DNA of 64,000 bases from Sporosarcina sp. 6E9 (lineage in GTDB: Bacteria > Bacillota > Bacilli > Bacillales_A > Planococcaceae): positions 861,874 to 925,873 of the forward strand of contig NZ_JAGEMN010000001.1 of assembly GCF_017921835.1 (NCBI RefSeq). Direction: 5' to 3'. Positions 1 to 8,452 of the stretch are shown piece after piece (within the stretch, counting starts at the first letter, position 1; every line of letters begins with the position of its first letter). The translations under genes and the position numbers were made by a program. Below the pieces are notes generated by a model, which saw only the letters and a program-made list of their open reading frames with translations, did not search any database and was not told where the DNA came from.

Positions 1-867
1 GGAAAAACATCTCTATTATTAAATGTGATTCAAGAATTAAAAGCAGCAGGAAAAACACCTGCAGTCTTTATGAATGAATTTGGAAATTTAAAAGTTGATT
101 CGAATGCCATAGAAGGCGATGTTCCGTTGAAAGAGTTACTAGATGGTTGTATATGCTGTTCAGGCGCGGAGAAGACGGAGGCGCAGCTTCAGGGCCTATT
201 AGAGGAAAATGACCATATCGATGTCATTCTTATCGAAACAACCGGAGCGGCCCATCCTGTGGAAGCACTTGATGCGGTTTATTCACCGTTATTTGCTGAT
301 CGATTGCAAGTAAAAGGTATTGTAACGGTCGTTGACAGCAAGCTCTGGCTTAACCGTGATACATTATCACCGAGAATCCGTGCCCTTTATATGGAACAGA
401 TAAAACACGCGCATTTATTACTGGCGAATAAAACGGACTTATTAACTCCAGATGAACTCGCAACGGTCACAATGGAGTTATCTAATTTTAATAGTTTCGT
501 CCCAATCATTCAAACCGTAAATGCGAGACTAGGCTTCTCTTATATAGAAGATGTCCTGCAGTCAGAGAAAAAAAGAACAACAGAAGCTATCGTGTCAGGC
601 GCAGGTCTTCCATTGTCCTCAAAACTGATTACATTTTCGGATAGTGTGAAAATGGATGAGTTTGAAAACTGGGTGAAATCTTTACCGGATACAGTTTATC
701 GCATGAAAGGATTCGTCCCTGTAGTCGGAACGAAAAACCCTTATTTATTCCAATATGCATATGGAATGGTTAATTGGATGCCGGAATATGTAAAAATGGA
801 TCCAAGACTAGTCATAATTGGTGAAGGAATTGACGAGATAGACTATGATAAATCAGCAAAATACTGA
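1..867 (+). CDS. COG0523 (CobW/YciC-like) GTP-binding metallochaperone, 5' partial
   Basis: The reading frame is open from base 1, and the first four codons read GKTS, the end of a Walker A loop, so the N-terminus lies outside the window. Family hallmarks follow: the CxCC metal motif GCICCSG (about nt 145-165), ETTGAAHP as the switch/G3 region, NKTD as the G4 guanine-specificity motif, and a C-terminal CobW_C-type domain near GFVPVVGTKNPYLFQYAYG. Members are G3E GTPases that insert or allocate metals, often zinc under limitation. No histidine-rich segment is visible, and the C-terminus is short, more like E. coli YjiA than B. subtilis ZagA/YciC. The metal and client are not predictable. The frame stays open for 58 further codons after the TGA stop (868-1041), probably by chance. 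Confidence 0.9.
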   Translation, partial: GKTSLLLNVIQELKAAGKTPAVFMNEFGNLKVDSNAIEGDVPLKELLDGCICCSGAEKTEAQLQGLLEENDHIDVILIETTGAAHPVEALDAVYSPLFADRLQVKGIVTVVDSKLWLNRDTLSPRIRALYMEQIKHAHLLLANKTDLLTPDELATVTMELSNFNSFVPIIQTVNARLGFSYIEDVLQSEKKRTTEAIVSGAGLPLSSKLITFSDSVKMDEFENWVKSLPDTVYRMKGFVPVVGTKNPYLFQYAYGMVNWMPEYVKMDPRLVIIGEGIDEIDYDKSAKY

Positions 868-1044
868 TGCAGTCAACCCGTAATTAGTTGTAATAAAATC
901 ATAGTTCTCCAAAAGTATCCAATTCCTGCTGAAAATTTTCCCATAGCAATCGTATTTATACTTTGTTTGGCTTTACTGGTAGGAAATTCCGAAATTCGGA
1001 GTCTCATAGACGTTATGATAGATTGCGAAGGGAGGAGTTAAGAG

Positions 1045-1953
1045 ATGAAAAAATCGATTGCGGTCATCTTACTCGGTTCGGCACTCTTACTGCCGAACAA
1101 CAATAGTGTAGAAGCTTCATATTCAAATAACAATATACAGGTGCAAAAAGTACAGTTTGTTAATTGTATAGACTGGGAGGGCAAAACGTTTGATTTCAGT
1201 AATATGAAACTGAAAGAAAACGATTATAAAGCTCTTCAAGAAAATTTGATGAAAAGTTTCGCAAAATATTTGGAGGTAACAAAGCCTACTGACGCTAAAC
1301 CGGCTCCAGAAGCTAAACCAGCTCCAGAAGCTAAACCAGCACCGGAAGCTAAGCCAGCTCCAGAAGCTAAGCCAGTTCCAGAAGCTAAGCCAACACCGGA
1401 GGCTAAGCCAGTTCCAGAAGCTAAGCCAGCTCCAGAAGCTAAGCCAGCTCCAGAAGCTAAGCCAACACCGGAGGCTAAGCCAGCTCCAGAAGCTAAGCCA
1501 GCACCGGCACCAACTACACCTGCACCAACACCGGAAAAACCAGCTAAACCAGTTGAGGCTGCACCAAACGCTTCGGTTTCAGCAATTGAGAAACAAGTTA
1601 TTGATTTAACAAATGCCGAAAGACAAAAAGCAGGTCTAAAACCATTACAATCAGATAGTAAATTAATGGATTCAGCCCGTGCAAAATCTAAAGACATGTC
1701 ATCAAAAGGGTATTTCTCACATACGAGCCCTACATATGGCAGCCCATTTGATCAAATGAAACAATTTGGCGTTTCATATAGCGCAGCAGGCGAAAACATT
1801 GCAATGGGTCAACGTACTCCTGCAGAAGTTGTTAAAGCTTGGATGGATTCTCCAGGACATAGAGAAAACATTTTAAAACCCGGCTTTACTCATATCGGAA
1901 TCGGTTATGATTCAAACGGTAACTACTGGACACAACAATTTATTACTAAATAA
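1045..1953 (+). CDS. Secreted CAP/SCP-domain protein with PEAKPx repeat linker
   Basis: This is a 302-residue secreted protein. Residues 1-25 form a signal peptide (KK, then a hydrophobic core, with likely cleavage after VEA). An N-terminal region of about 60 residues of unknown role is followed by an 11-unit proline-rich hexapeptide repeat (about residues 88-153) and a CAP (SCP/PR1) domain from about 181 to the end. The domain carries the usual landmarks: NAERQKAGLKPL, YFSHTSP, AGENIA and SPGHRENIL. It resembles B. subtilis YkwD. The charged proline/alanine/lysine linker could span the cell wall, with the CAP domain displayed outside; this is inference, and the biochemical activity of bacterial CAP proteins is mostly unknown. 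A strong SD (GGGAGGAG) precedes the ATG, and a strong terminator follows. Confidence 0.88.
   Translation: MKKSIAVILLGSALLLPNNNSVEASYSNNNIQVQKVQFVNCIDWEGKTFDFSNMKLKENDYKALQENLMKSFAKYLEVTKPTDAKPAPEAKPAPEAKPAPEAKPAPEAKPVPEAKPTPEAKPVPEAKPAPEAKPAPEAKPTPEAKPAPEAKPAPAPTTPAPTPEKPAKPVEAAPNASVSAIEKQVIDLTNAERQKAGLKPLQSDSKLMDSARAKSKDMSSKGYFSHTSPTYGSPFDQMKQFGVSYSAAGENIAMGQRTPAEVVKAWMDSPGHRENILKPGFTHIGIGYDSNGNYWTQQFITK
1306..1503 (+). repeat. 11 tandem 18-bp in-frame units encoding PEAKPx
   Basis: There are eleven consecutive 18-bp units (ccRgaRgctaaRccaNNN). Each encodes P-E-A-K-P followed by A, V or T. Third-position variants show a higher-order pattern: units 5-6 and 9-10 share the same aca-ccggag junction four units (72 bp) apart, which suggests block duplication. 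A degenerate unit (DAKPA) precedes the array, and PAPTTPAPTPEKPAKP follows. Copy number is likely variable between strains. Confidence 0.97.
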
Positions 1954-1966
1954 AATATAAACTTTG

Positions 1967-2018
1967 AAAAAGCGATTCTCCAAGCCAATCTTAAATGGCT
2001 TGGGAGAATCGCTTTTTA
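1967..2018 (+). terminator. Rho-independent terminator after the CAP gene
   Basis: A long stem pairs AAAAAGCGATTCTCC plus AAGCCA with their complements around a short A/T loop. It ends in a T-run just after the CAP gene stop. Confidence 0.9.
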
Positions 2019-2094
2019 AATTTTCGATAGCTAATATAGGAAACTATATTAACACGCTATACATAATATTGTTATGTTAACCTATTTATTTTTA

Positions 2095-2125
2095 CGTTTA
2101 GATGGTTACCGCCGTGTGCATACTT
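2095..2125 (+). promoter_or_regulatory. Possible sigma-G-type promoter for the germinant receptor operon
   Basis: CATACTT at 2119-2125 resembles a forespore sigma-G -10 element (CATACTA). An 18-nt spacer separates it from a weak -35 (cgttta). GerA-family operons are known to be sigma-G dependent, which is the main reason for proposing it. The match is weak. Confidence 0.25.
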
Positions 2126-2143
2126 TAAGCATGGGGTGAAGGT

Positions 2144-3580
2144 ATGACAGAGAAGCTTTCGACAAGTAGTTTAATTTTATACATAAAAGAACGATTTCAT
2201 AATACTGCAGATCTTTTTGTTGAGGAAATGGAATGGAAAGGCGAATCTGCGATTATTTGTTATTTTTCAGTTTTAACTGAAGGTTCGACGTTGAATGAAC
2301 AGATTGAAATCCTAAGGAAAAGAGCTGAAGACGGACTTCCAGACTGGGGTGAGACAGGAGCGTCAAAAGTTCTTCCTTTTTCGATGTCGACAATGGTTGA
2401 TGCAGTATGTGTTGGTTCAGTCGCGGTAATTTTTCCGAAAACGAACCAACTACTAAAGATTACGATACCGAACATTACTGTGCGCTCCCCAGATGAGCCG
2501 GCCAATGAAACTGTCATTCGCGGTGCCCATGAAGGTTTCGTTGAAAGCAATGATAAAAATATATCTCTAATTCGAAAGCATCTTGCAATCCCGGATATAG
2601 TCGTAAAGAATCTACAGCTTGGGAATGTAACGAATACGAAAGTCACTTATATCTATATTGAGTCAATCGCTGATAAAGAAGTTGTTCAGGAAGTTAAATA
2701 TCGTCTGGAAAATATCAATGCACCTAAAATATACAGCATTGGACAAATCGAAGATTACTTGGAAGATTCGGTTTGGTCCCCTTTCCCGCAGTTCCTTAAC
2801 ACGGAAAGATCTGACCGCGTCGTCGCGAATTTATTGGAAGGGAAAATCGTTATTTTTACCGACCAATCTTCTACTGCGCTCATTGCACCTGTATCATTTT
2901 TGTCATTTTACGAGTCTCCGGACGATTTTAATGGACGAGTCTTGGTCGGAACATTCTATCGTATTCTCAGGGTTCTTAGTTTCATGATTGCCATTTTCCT
3001 GCCTGCATTTTATATTGCGGTGGTCGGTTTCCATTCGGAAATTTTGCCGTTTGAAATTAGTCAAAAAGTGAAAGTTGCAGTGCAAGATATCCCTTACCGT
3101 CCGCTTATTGAAGCGCTTATTGTGGAAGTTTTCATTGAAATTATCCGGGAAGCTGCAATACGGTTACCGACACCAATTGGTCCGACAATCGGGATTGTTG
3201 GCGGTCTTGTTATCGGCGATGCGATTGTCAATGCAGGACTGGTGTCGAATTTAATGGTTATCGTCGTAGCGATGACCGCAATTGCAAGTTTTGTCGTGCC
3301 ATCTTTCGAGATGAACATGACAATACGAATGATTCGATTTCCCTTCATGCTTGCAGCGTCCCTTTTTGGATTTTTCGGCATCGCTATCGCGACACTTATT
3401 CTATTTATCCATTTGTTGAATCAGTCTTCACTGAATCAACCCTATTTGTCACCGGTCGTGCCATTCGATCCTTCCCGTTTTAAAAATATAATCTTCAGGG
3501 TCCCTTATTATAAAAATCATAAGCAACAACAAACATTTACACACGGTGGGGACAATAAGAAGGATGGTGAAGAAACCTGA
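2144..3580 (+). CDS. GerA-family spore germinant receptor, A subunit
   Basis: This 478-residue protein is the typical length for GerAA/GerBA/GerKA. The soluble N-terminal domain (about 1-270) contains family signatures such as VEEMEWKG and SDRVVANLLEGKIVIFTDQSSTALIAP (split over about 235-260). The C-terminal half is a membrane domain with about five hydrophobic segments and the conserved RLPTPIGPTIGIVGGLVIGD stretch. It sits in the spore inner membrane and, with the B and C subunits, senses small-molecule germinants. The SD GGGGTGAAGG precedes the ATG. It is first of three overlapping genes in A-B-C order. Which germinant it recognises cannot be read from the sequence, so no gerK/gerA/gerB name is assigned. 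Confidence 0.93.
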   Translation: MTEKLSTSSLILYIKERFHNTADLFVEEMEWKGESAIICYFSVLTEGSTLNEQIEILRKRAEDGLPDWGETGASKVLPFSMSTMVDAVCVGSVAVIFPKTNQLLKITIPNITVRSPDEPANETVIRGAHEGFVESNDKNISLIRKHLAIPDIVVKNLQLGNVTNTKVTYIYIESIADKEVVQEVKYRLENINAPKIYSIGQIEDYLEDSVWSPFPQFLNTERSDRVVANLLEGKIVIFTDQSSTALIAPVSFLSFYESPDDFNGRVLVGTFYRILRVLSFMIAIFLPAFYIAVVGFHSEILPFEISQKVKVAVQDIPYRPLIEALIVEVFIEIIREAAIRLPTPIGPTIGIVGGLVIGDAIVNAGLVSNLMVIVVAMTAIASFVVPSFEMNMTIRMIRFPFMLAASLFGFFGIAIATLILFIHLLNQSSLNQPYLSPVVPFDPSRFKNIIFRVPYYKNHKQQQTFTHGGDNKKDGEET

Positions 3581-4596
3581 ATTTCAATTTATCAAGAATC
3601 CAGTTTTTCTTACTTCTCTTCATTGTACAGACAGGGTCGTCGTTCTTTGCCTTTCCATCGGAGTTCATAAATGTTATCGGCAGGGATGCATGGCTGGTTT
3701 TTCTTGTTGCTGGTATTCTTCACTACATGTTACTACTCTTTTATGAACGGTATTATATGCGGTTTACTTTTGGTCCTTTTGTCGGGTGGTTGTATAAAGG
3801 GTACTGGCTTTTTGTTGCAGTGACATTTCTTTCATACATCGACTATACATTAGCGGTGTGGGGGTTCCCGGAAACACCTCAAATTATCGTGATTGCTGCG
3901 CTAGTTAGTGTCTCGCTCTATGCGAACTTGAGTAGGGCTGAAACAGTCATCAATTTATCTGTTATTTTAATCCCACTCATTTTCATTTTTCTTATAATTA
4001 TACAGTTTGCTTGGGGCGATCTAGTATGGACGAACATTTTCCCAATAGGAGAATCGACTGGAACGGAATGGTTTAACGGTCTTTTAAAGGCGCAGATTGC
4101 TTTCATAGGCGTTGAATTATACTTGTTTTACAGAAGACATGTCGATGTAAAGATGAAAATAAAAGGACTTCCATTATTCGTCTACCAAATGGCGTGGTTT
4201 TCGTTCTTCTTTTTCTCCGTACTTCTAACAACTTTATATTTCACGCTCACCGGGTTGCAAGAGATTCCGGAACCAATTCTTTTGATTTTGAAATCCCAGG
4301 AAGTTACTTTTGTCGAGCGGCTCGACTTGTTTTTCCTATATATTTGGATGATTTGGAGCATCATTACTGTGGCAATTGTTTCCTTTTCCGCTTTGTATGT
4401 CCACCGTCTTCATGCAAAAGAGCATCACAAAAGGGATACCATTATTTGGCATGTACTGCTCGTTTTGTTGCCTTTATTCTTTGTGTCAAAAAAGGATGTA
4501 GTAAAAATGGCTGATCTTATCATTTATGTCCACCTCCTGTTTACCATCCTCATTCCGGCCATCGTCATCATTAAGAACAGGAGGAAAGGAAAATGA
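3577..4596 (+). CDS. GerA-family germinant receptor, B subunit (CTG start)
   Basis: This is the membrane transporter-like subunit (APC superfamily) of the receptor. The first in-frame ATG (3727) would remove the first membrane helix. The frame is open upstream and encodes MNFNLSRIQFFLLLF then VQTGSSFFAFPSEF, which is a normal GerAB N-terminus. The only plausible start is CTG at 3577, overlapping the A-subunit stop as CTGA, with an AAGGATGGTGA Shine-Dalgarno a few bases upstream. From there it is 339 residues with about ten hydrophobic segments, slightly shorter than the usual 360 or so. It overlaps the C-subunit start by ATGA, so translation of the three genes is coupled. Confidence 0.85.
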   Translation: MNFNLSRIQFFLLLFIVQTGSSFFAFPSEFINVIGRDAWLVFLVAGILHYMLLLFYERYYMRFTFGPFVGWLYKGYWLFVAVTFLSYIDYTLAVWGFPETPQIIVIAALVSVSLYANLSRAETVINLSVILIPLIFIFLIIIQFAWGDLVWTNIFPIGESTGTEWFNGLLKAQIAFIGVELYLFYRRHVDVKMKIKGLPLFVYQMAWFSFFFFSVLLTTLYFTLTGLQEIPEPILLILKSQEVTFVERLDLFFLYIWMIWSIITVAIVSFSALYVHRLHAKEHHKRDTIIWHVLLVLLPLFFVSKKDVVKMADLIIYVHLLFTILIPAIVIIKNRRKGK

Positions 4597-5672
4597 AAAA
4601 AACCGCTCTTATTTTCATCGCATGTTCTATCCTATTGGCAGGATGTTGGGATGAACAATTATACAAAGAACTTACCATCGTTCCGCTTGTTGGTTTTGAG
4701 GGGGAACCCGGGGAAATGAAGGGATACTTCACGAAGCTTGAAGTAACTGACGGCACCGCCAGTTATTCGACTGTTGAAGGAAGTGGTGTATCCCCAAGGG
4801 AGACACGGCTTGATGCAAATCGGAAAACGAATGAAACGCTCAGTGTTACACAATTGCAAGTTATACTTCTTTCAGAGGATACTGTGAAATCGGATGTCAT
4901 AAATACTTTCGATGTCTACTTAAGGGCGCCAACTAACCCGTTGAGTAGTAGATTTGCGGTTGTAGAAGGTGAAATGGCTTCATATATGAAGAAGAACGAA
5001 GAGGTGGCCGTTGAGCTACCCCAGTACTATATTGACTTGTTGGAATCTGCCATATCGTTCTCTATTATTCCGGACACCGACATTCAGCAAACTGCTGAAT
5101 TACAAAATGACGATGCAATTGAACTTTCATTGCCTTTCCTTAAAATATCCGAAACGACCGGTACACCCGAAGTTATGGGGGTGGCCTTGTTCAGTGATAA
5201 AGTTTTCACGGGGCACACATTGGACAAGAAGGCATCCAAAATCGTTCAGATTCTTAAGAAGAAGCCTGGAAAGTTTACGTTGTTCACCTATATGTGGGAA
5301 AAAGAAGGTAAATCGTATCCACTTTCAGTTCAACTCGCCACCTACAAAAGGAATTGGGACATTCGGGACAGCAAAATCAATGCAACTTATAAAATGAAAT
5401 TCGGGGTTGAAGAATTTGCATACGATCACCTGGATGTAGATGAAATAAGGAAAGAGTTAGAGGAATTCCTTTCGAAAGAACTGACGAAGGATTTCAACGA
5501 GGTGATCAAGAAATTGCAAGATGCCAAGAGTGACGCCGTTGGTTTCGGTAGAACAGTTCGTGCATTCCATCCAAAACTATGGAACCAAGGGAAATGGAGT
5601 GACACGTTTTCGGGGCTCGACATAAATGTAAAAGTAGAGGCGGAAATTACGCGGACCGGCATACTGAATTGA
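4593..5672 (+). CDS. GerA-family germinant receptor, C subunit lipoprotein
   Basis: This is a 359-residue lipoprotein. The signal peptide ends in lipobox LAGC with Cys18, followed directly by the family-typical CWDEQLYKELTIV. GerAC subunits are lipid-anchored to the outer face of the spore inner membrane and are needed for receptor function. The start overlaps the preceding stop (ATGA), with SD GGAGGAAAGG. It is last in the operon and is followed by a strong terminator. Confidence 0.92.
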   Translation: MKKTALIFIACSILLAGCWDEQLYKELTIVPLVGFEGEPGEMKGYFTKLEVTDGTASYSTVEGSGVSPRETRLDANRKTNETLSVTQLQVILLSEDTVKSDVINTFDVYLRAPTNPLSSRFAVVEGEMASYMKKNEEVAVELPQYYIDLLESAISFSIIPDTDIQQTAELQNDDAIELSLPFLKISETTGTPEVMGVALFSDKVFTGHTLDKKASKIVQILKKKPGKFTLFTYMWEKEGKSYPLSVQLATYKRNWDIRDSKINATYKMKFGVEEFAYDHLDVDEIRKELEEFLSKELTKDFNEVIKKLQDAKSDAVGFGRTVRAFHPKLWNQGKWSDTFSGLDINVKVEAEITRTGILN

Positions 5673-5680
5673 ATACTATA

Positions 5681-5720
5681 AAACCCGCGAGACCTATGTG
5701 TGGCATCGCGGGTTTCATTT
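5681..5720. terminator. Terminator between convergent ger operon and MATE gene
   Basis: The stem AAACCCGCGA / TCGCGGGTTT has a 15-nt loop and a T-rich tail on the plus strand (with A-rich sequence for the minus strand). It probably serves both convergent transcripts. Confidence 0.85.
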
Positions 5721-7067
5721 TTAACTAAATTTCTTTTTTTGAATATGGCGTAGACGTACTGTAAGTGTGATCGCGCCCACCGTTAACCCGGCAATTAGGC
5801 CAACCCAATAACCATACGGACCAAGATTTGTATACGTGGCCATTAGGTATCCAATAGGCAATCCTATAACCCAGTACGAAACAATTGCCATGATAAATGT
5901 GATATTCACATCTTTGTATCCCCTAAGCGCGCCTTGAACCGGCGCTTGGATTGCATCGGAAAGTTGAAAAATCGCAGCATAAATAAAGAAATGCACTGAC
6001 AATTTCACGATGTTCAAATCGCTTGTGTAAATTGACGCAATCTGCTCTCTGAATAACAACAAAATTGAAATTGATAGTAAACTAAATAAAATAGCAAACC
6101 CGACGCTTAGATAACTGTAATGTTTCGCGTCTCGCATTCGTCCGGCGCCAACTTCTTGCCCGACTAGAATAGTCGTTCCGATTGAAATGCTCAGCGGAAT
6201 CATATACAAAAGCGAAGTGAAATTAAGCGCAATTTGATGTGCTGATATGACGGCTGTAGAATAGTTCGCCATTAATAATGTAACTGCGGAGAAAATACTA
6301 ATTTCAACGAAAATCGAAATCCCGATTGGCACACCGATGAATAGAATTTCCCTCCACTTGGCAAAAGAGATTTTTCCCCATTGTGCGAATAGCTTATAGT
6401 CAACGAACGGACCCCATCCCCAAGCAATCGCACAGGCTATAAAGAACACAAGCCAATAAGTAATGGCAGAAGCATAACCAGCTCCAGCGCCGCCGAGTTC
6501 AGGAAAACCCCATTGTCCGTAAATCAGAAGATAATTTAATAAAATATTTATCGGGGCAGCTAACAGAATAACTGACATTGAAACACGCGTTGCTCCCAGT
6601 GCATCAAAGAAAGAACGTAACACTGTGTAAGCGAATAAAGGAAGAAGGCCAAAACTCATGCCTTTTAAGTAATCAGAAGCAACTGTACGGACTTGTTCTT
6701 CAAGCGGCATAGCCTCTAAAATTGGAGCAACTGCGAATAGTATAACTAAAAAAACAATTGCAGAAAGCGCTACCGACACGTATAGTCCTTGTTGTACTGT
6801 TGGTCGCACGTCTTCCTTTTGACGGGCTCCAACTAGCTGGGCAATAATCGGTGTTAGCGCCATCAATATTCCGGCTAACCCCGTATAAACTGGTACCCAA
6901 AAGGAAGAACCGATTGTTACGCCTGCTAGATGGTATGTATCATATCGTCCTGTCATAAGTATATCGAAGAACGTAATCATATACATGGCGACCTGCGTAA
7001 TTAGAATCGGCATGATAATTTTCGCCATATTCCATGGCTTATTTCTTAAAGTTAACGCATTGTTCAT
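5721..7067 (-). CDS. MATE family Na+/H+-coupled efflux transporter
   Basis: This 448-residue integral membrane protein has about 12 hydrophobic segments arranged as two similar halves, the usual MATE size. MATE-like signatures include FFDILMTGRYDTYHLAGV near the N-terminus, TPIIAQLVGA in helix 2, and VGQEVGAGRM at the start of the second half. The family exports cationic drugs and other organic compounds using Na+ or H+ gradients; the substrate is not predictable. The SD GGGTGGAG lies upstream of the ATG. It is convergent with the ger operon and divergent from the murG-like gene. Confidence 0.9.
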   Translation of the reverse strand: MNNALTLRNKPWNMAKIIMPILITQVAMYMITFFDILMTGRYDTYHLAGVTIGSSFWVPVYTGLAGILMALTPIIAQLVGARQKEDVRPTVQQGLYVSVALSAIVFLVILFAVAPILEAMPLEEQVRTVASDYLKGMSFGLLPLFAYTVLRSFFDALGATRVSMSVILLAAPINILLNYLLIYGQWGFPELGGAGAGYASAITYWLVFFIACAIAWGWGPFVDYKLFAQWGKISFAKWREILFIGVPIGISIFVEISIFSAVTLLMANYSTAVISAHQIALNFTSLLYMIPLSISIGTTILVGQEVGAGRMRDAKHYSYLSVGFAILFSLLSISILLLFREQIASIYTSDLNIVKLSVHFFIYAAIFQLSDAIQAPVQGALRGYKDVNITFIMAIVSYWVIGLPIGYLMATYTNLGPYGYWVGLIAGLTVGAITLTVRLRHIQKKKFS

Positions 7068-7118
7068 ATATCTCCACCCTTTACTTGACGATTAGATAGT
7101 AGTGTACCATGAATTCTT

Positions 7119-7127
7119 TGCTATAAT
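7119..7127 (+). promoter_or_regulatory. Extended -10 promoter upstream of murG-like gene
   Basis: TGcTATAAT is a perfect extended -10 for sigma-A, about 55 bp before the murG-like start. No convincing -35 box was found at 16-18 bp upstream, as is common for extended -10 promoters. Confidence 0.55.
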
Positions 7128-7182
7128 AAGGGGTGTTCAATCGTATAGAATACATATTTAGAATAGAAGAGGTGAAGGCCTT

Positions 7183-8259
7183 ATGAAACGGCCGATTATT
7201 TTACTAACGGGCGGCGGCACTGCTGGTCATGTTTCTGTGAATGAAGCGCTGATCCCCGTATTTCATGAGCGCGGGTACGAAATCCATTATATCGGGTCTC
7301 ACGACGGAATTGAAAAAGAACTCATTGGAGATAATCAGCCCGACGTTACGTACCATGCAATTCAAAGCGGAAAATTAAGACGTTATTTTTCAATGAAAAA
7401 CTTCACGGATCCTTTTCGAGTCGGGACTGGATTCATACAAGCACTATCGATTATTCGCAGGCTAAGACCTGAGATTATCTTTTCCAAGGGGGGATTTGTT
7501 TCCGTTCCCGTCGTTTTAGCGGCAAGAGTTGCTAAAATTCCTGTCGTTATACATGAATCTGATGTCACGCCAGGGCTTGCCAATAAAATGTCATTGCCAT
7601 TTTCAAATCATATTTTCACGGTATTTGAACAAACATTGGAATATGTTCCATCAGGAAAAGCAACTTGTACTGGTGCAATCATTCGTCCTGAATTATTCCA
7701 GGGGGCAAAAGAGGAAGGTCTGCGAATAACGGGATTTAACGGAGATAAACCTATCATCATTGTTATGGGCGGTAGTCAAGGTTCGGCGATATTAAACGAA
7801 GCAATTCGAAAGGACCTTCAATCGATTACGAATACTTTTGATGTTATCCATTTATGCGGTAAAGGAAATCTTGATAACGCTAGCGAGAACTTCCCGGGAT
7901 ATAAACAATTTGAATATGTAACGGATAGTTTACCGCATTTATTGGCAGCGTCAGATTTTGCTGTATCGCGTGCAGGGTCGAATGCTATATTTGAGTTACT
8001 TGCACTACGAATTCCAATGCTACTAATTCCGCTTTCCGCTGCCCAAAGCAGGGGGGACCAGTTATTAAATGCTGCATTCTTTAAATCAATTGGCACTGCA
8101 CGTGTCTTGAAGGAAGAAGAAATCTCACTACGGCCATTTTCAGAAGAACTAGTAGAATTTAATCAAGAGAAAGATTATTTGATTGGAAATATGTTGAAAA
8201 CCGAAATGCCGAAAACACCTGAAGAAATGGTCGCCTTGATAATGGCACAGAGGAATTAA
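7183..8259 (+). CDS. murG: MurG-like undecaprenyl-PP-MurNAc-pentapeptide GlcNAc transferase
   Basis: This is a 358-residue GT28 glycosyltransferase. The N-terminal acceptor-domain loop GGGTAGHV and the GGFVSVPV and VIHESDVTPGLANK segments are MurG hallmarks. The UDP-GlcNAc-binding half shows MGGSQGS, SRAGSNAIFELL and RGDQLLNA. MurG makes lipid II from lipid I on the inner face of the membrane. The gene stands alone here, not in a dcw (division/cell wall) cluster, so it may be a second copy or the only one; some Bacilli carry two. The SD GAGGTGAAGG precedes the ATG. Confidence 0.88.
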   Translation: MKRPIILLTGGGTAGHVSVNEALIPVFHERGYEIHYIGSHDGIEKELIGDNQPDVTYHAIQSGKLRRYFSMKNFTDPFRVGTGFIQALSIIRRLRPEIIFSKGGFVSVPVVLAARVAKIPVVIHESDVTPGLANKMSLPFSNHIFTVFEQTLEYVPSGKATCTGAIIRPELFQGAKEEGLRITGFNGDKPIIIVMGGSQGSAILNEAIRKDLQSITNTFDVIHLCGKGNLDNASENFPGYKQFEYVTDSLPHLLAASDFAVSRAGSNAIFELLALRIPMLLIPLSAAQSRGDQLLNAAFFKSIGTARVLKEEEISLRPFSEELVEFNQEKDYLIGNMLKTEMPKTPEEMVALIMAQRN

Positions 8260-8452
8260 TAGAAATTGATATTCACTACCACTAAACTCCAATATCTATT
8301 CACATTTCGACTATAAAATCAATATTTGGAAAGAAAAGTCTAGTTGTTCGTGCGAAACCCTTTAAGTTCTAGTCTTTGCATGGTAAAATTAACAAGGATA
8401 AAAAAATAACAAAAACACAATATGCCATTGGCAAATGTGGAGGTCATTGTTC

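Noticed and set aside
1306..1503. Possible CRISPR-like array
   Set aside because: Units are contiguous 18-bp in-frame repeats without spacers and encode a proline-rich linker.
1236..1697. Antisense ORF of 153 residues rich in GAGLAS repeats
   Set aside because: It is a mirror image of the PEAKPx repeat in the CAP gene, has no SD and no family features.
3546..3746. Short ORF across the gerA-A to gerA-B junction
   Set aside because: It is in another frame; the true B-subunit frame from CTG 3577 explains this stretch as coding for a normal GerAB N-terminus.
3727..4596. GerAB starting at ATG 3727
   Set aside because: It would drop the first membrane helix; upstream in-frame sequence encodes the expected N-terminus.
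8435..8452. OdhA start at ATG 8435
   Set aside because: That ATG lies within the Shine-Dalgarno of the better start at 8453.
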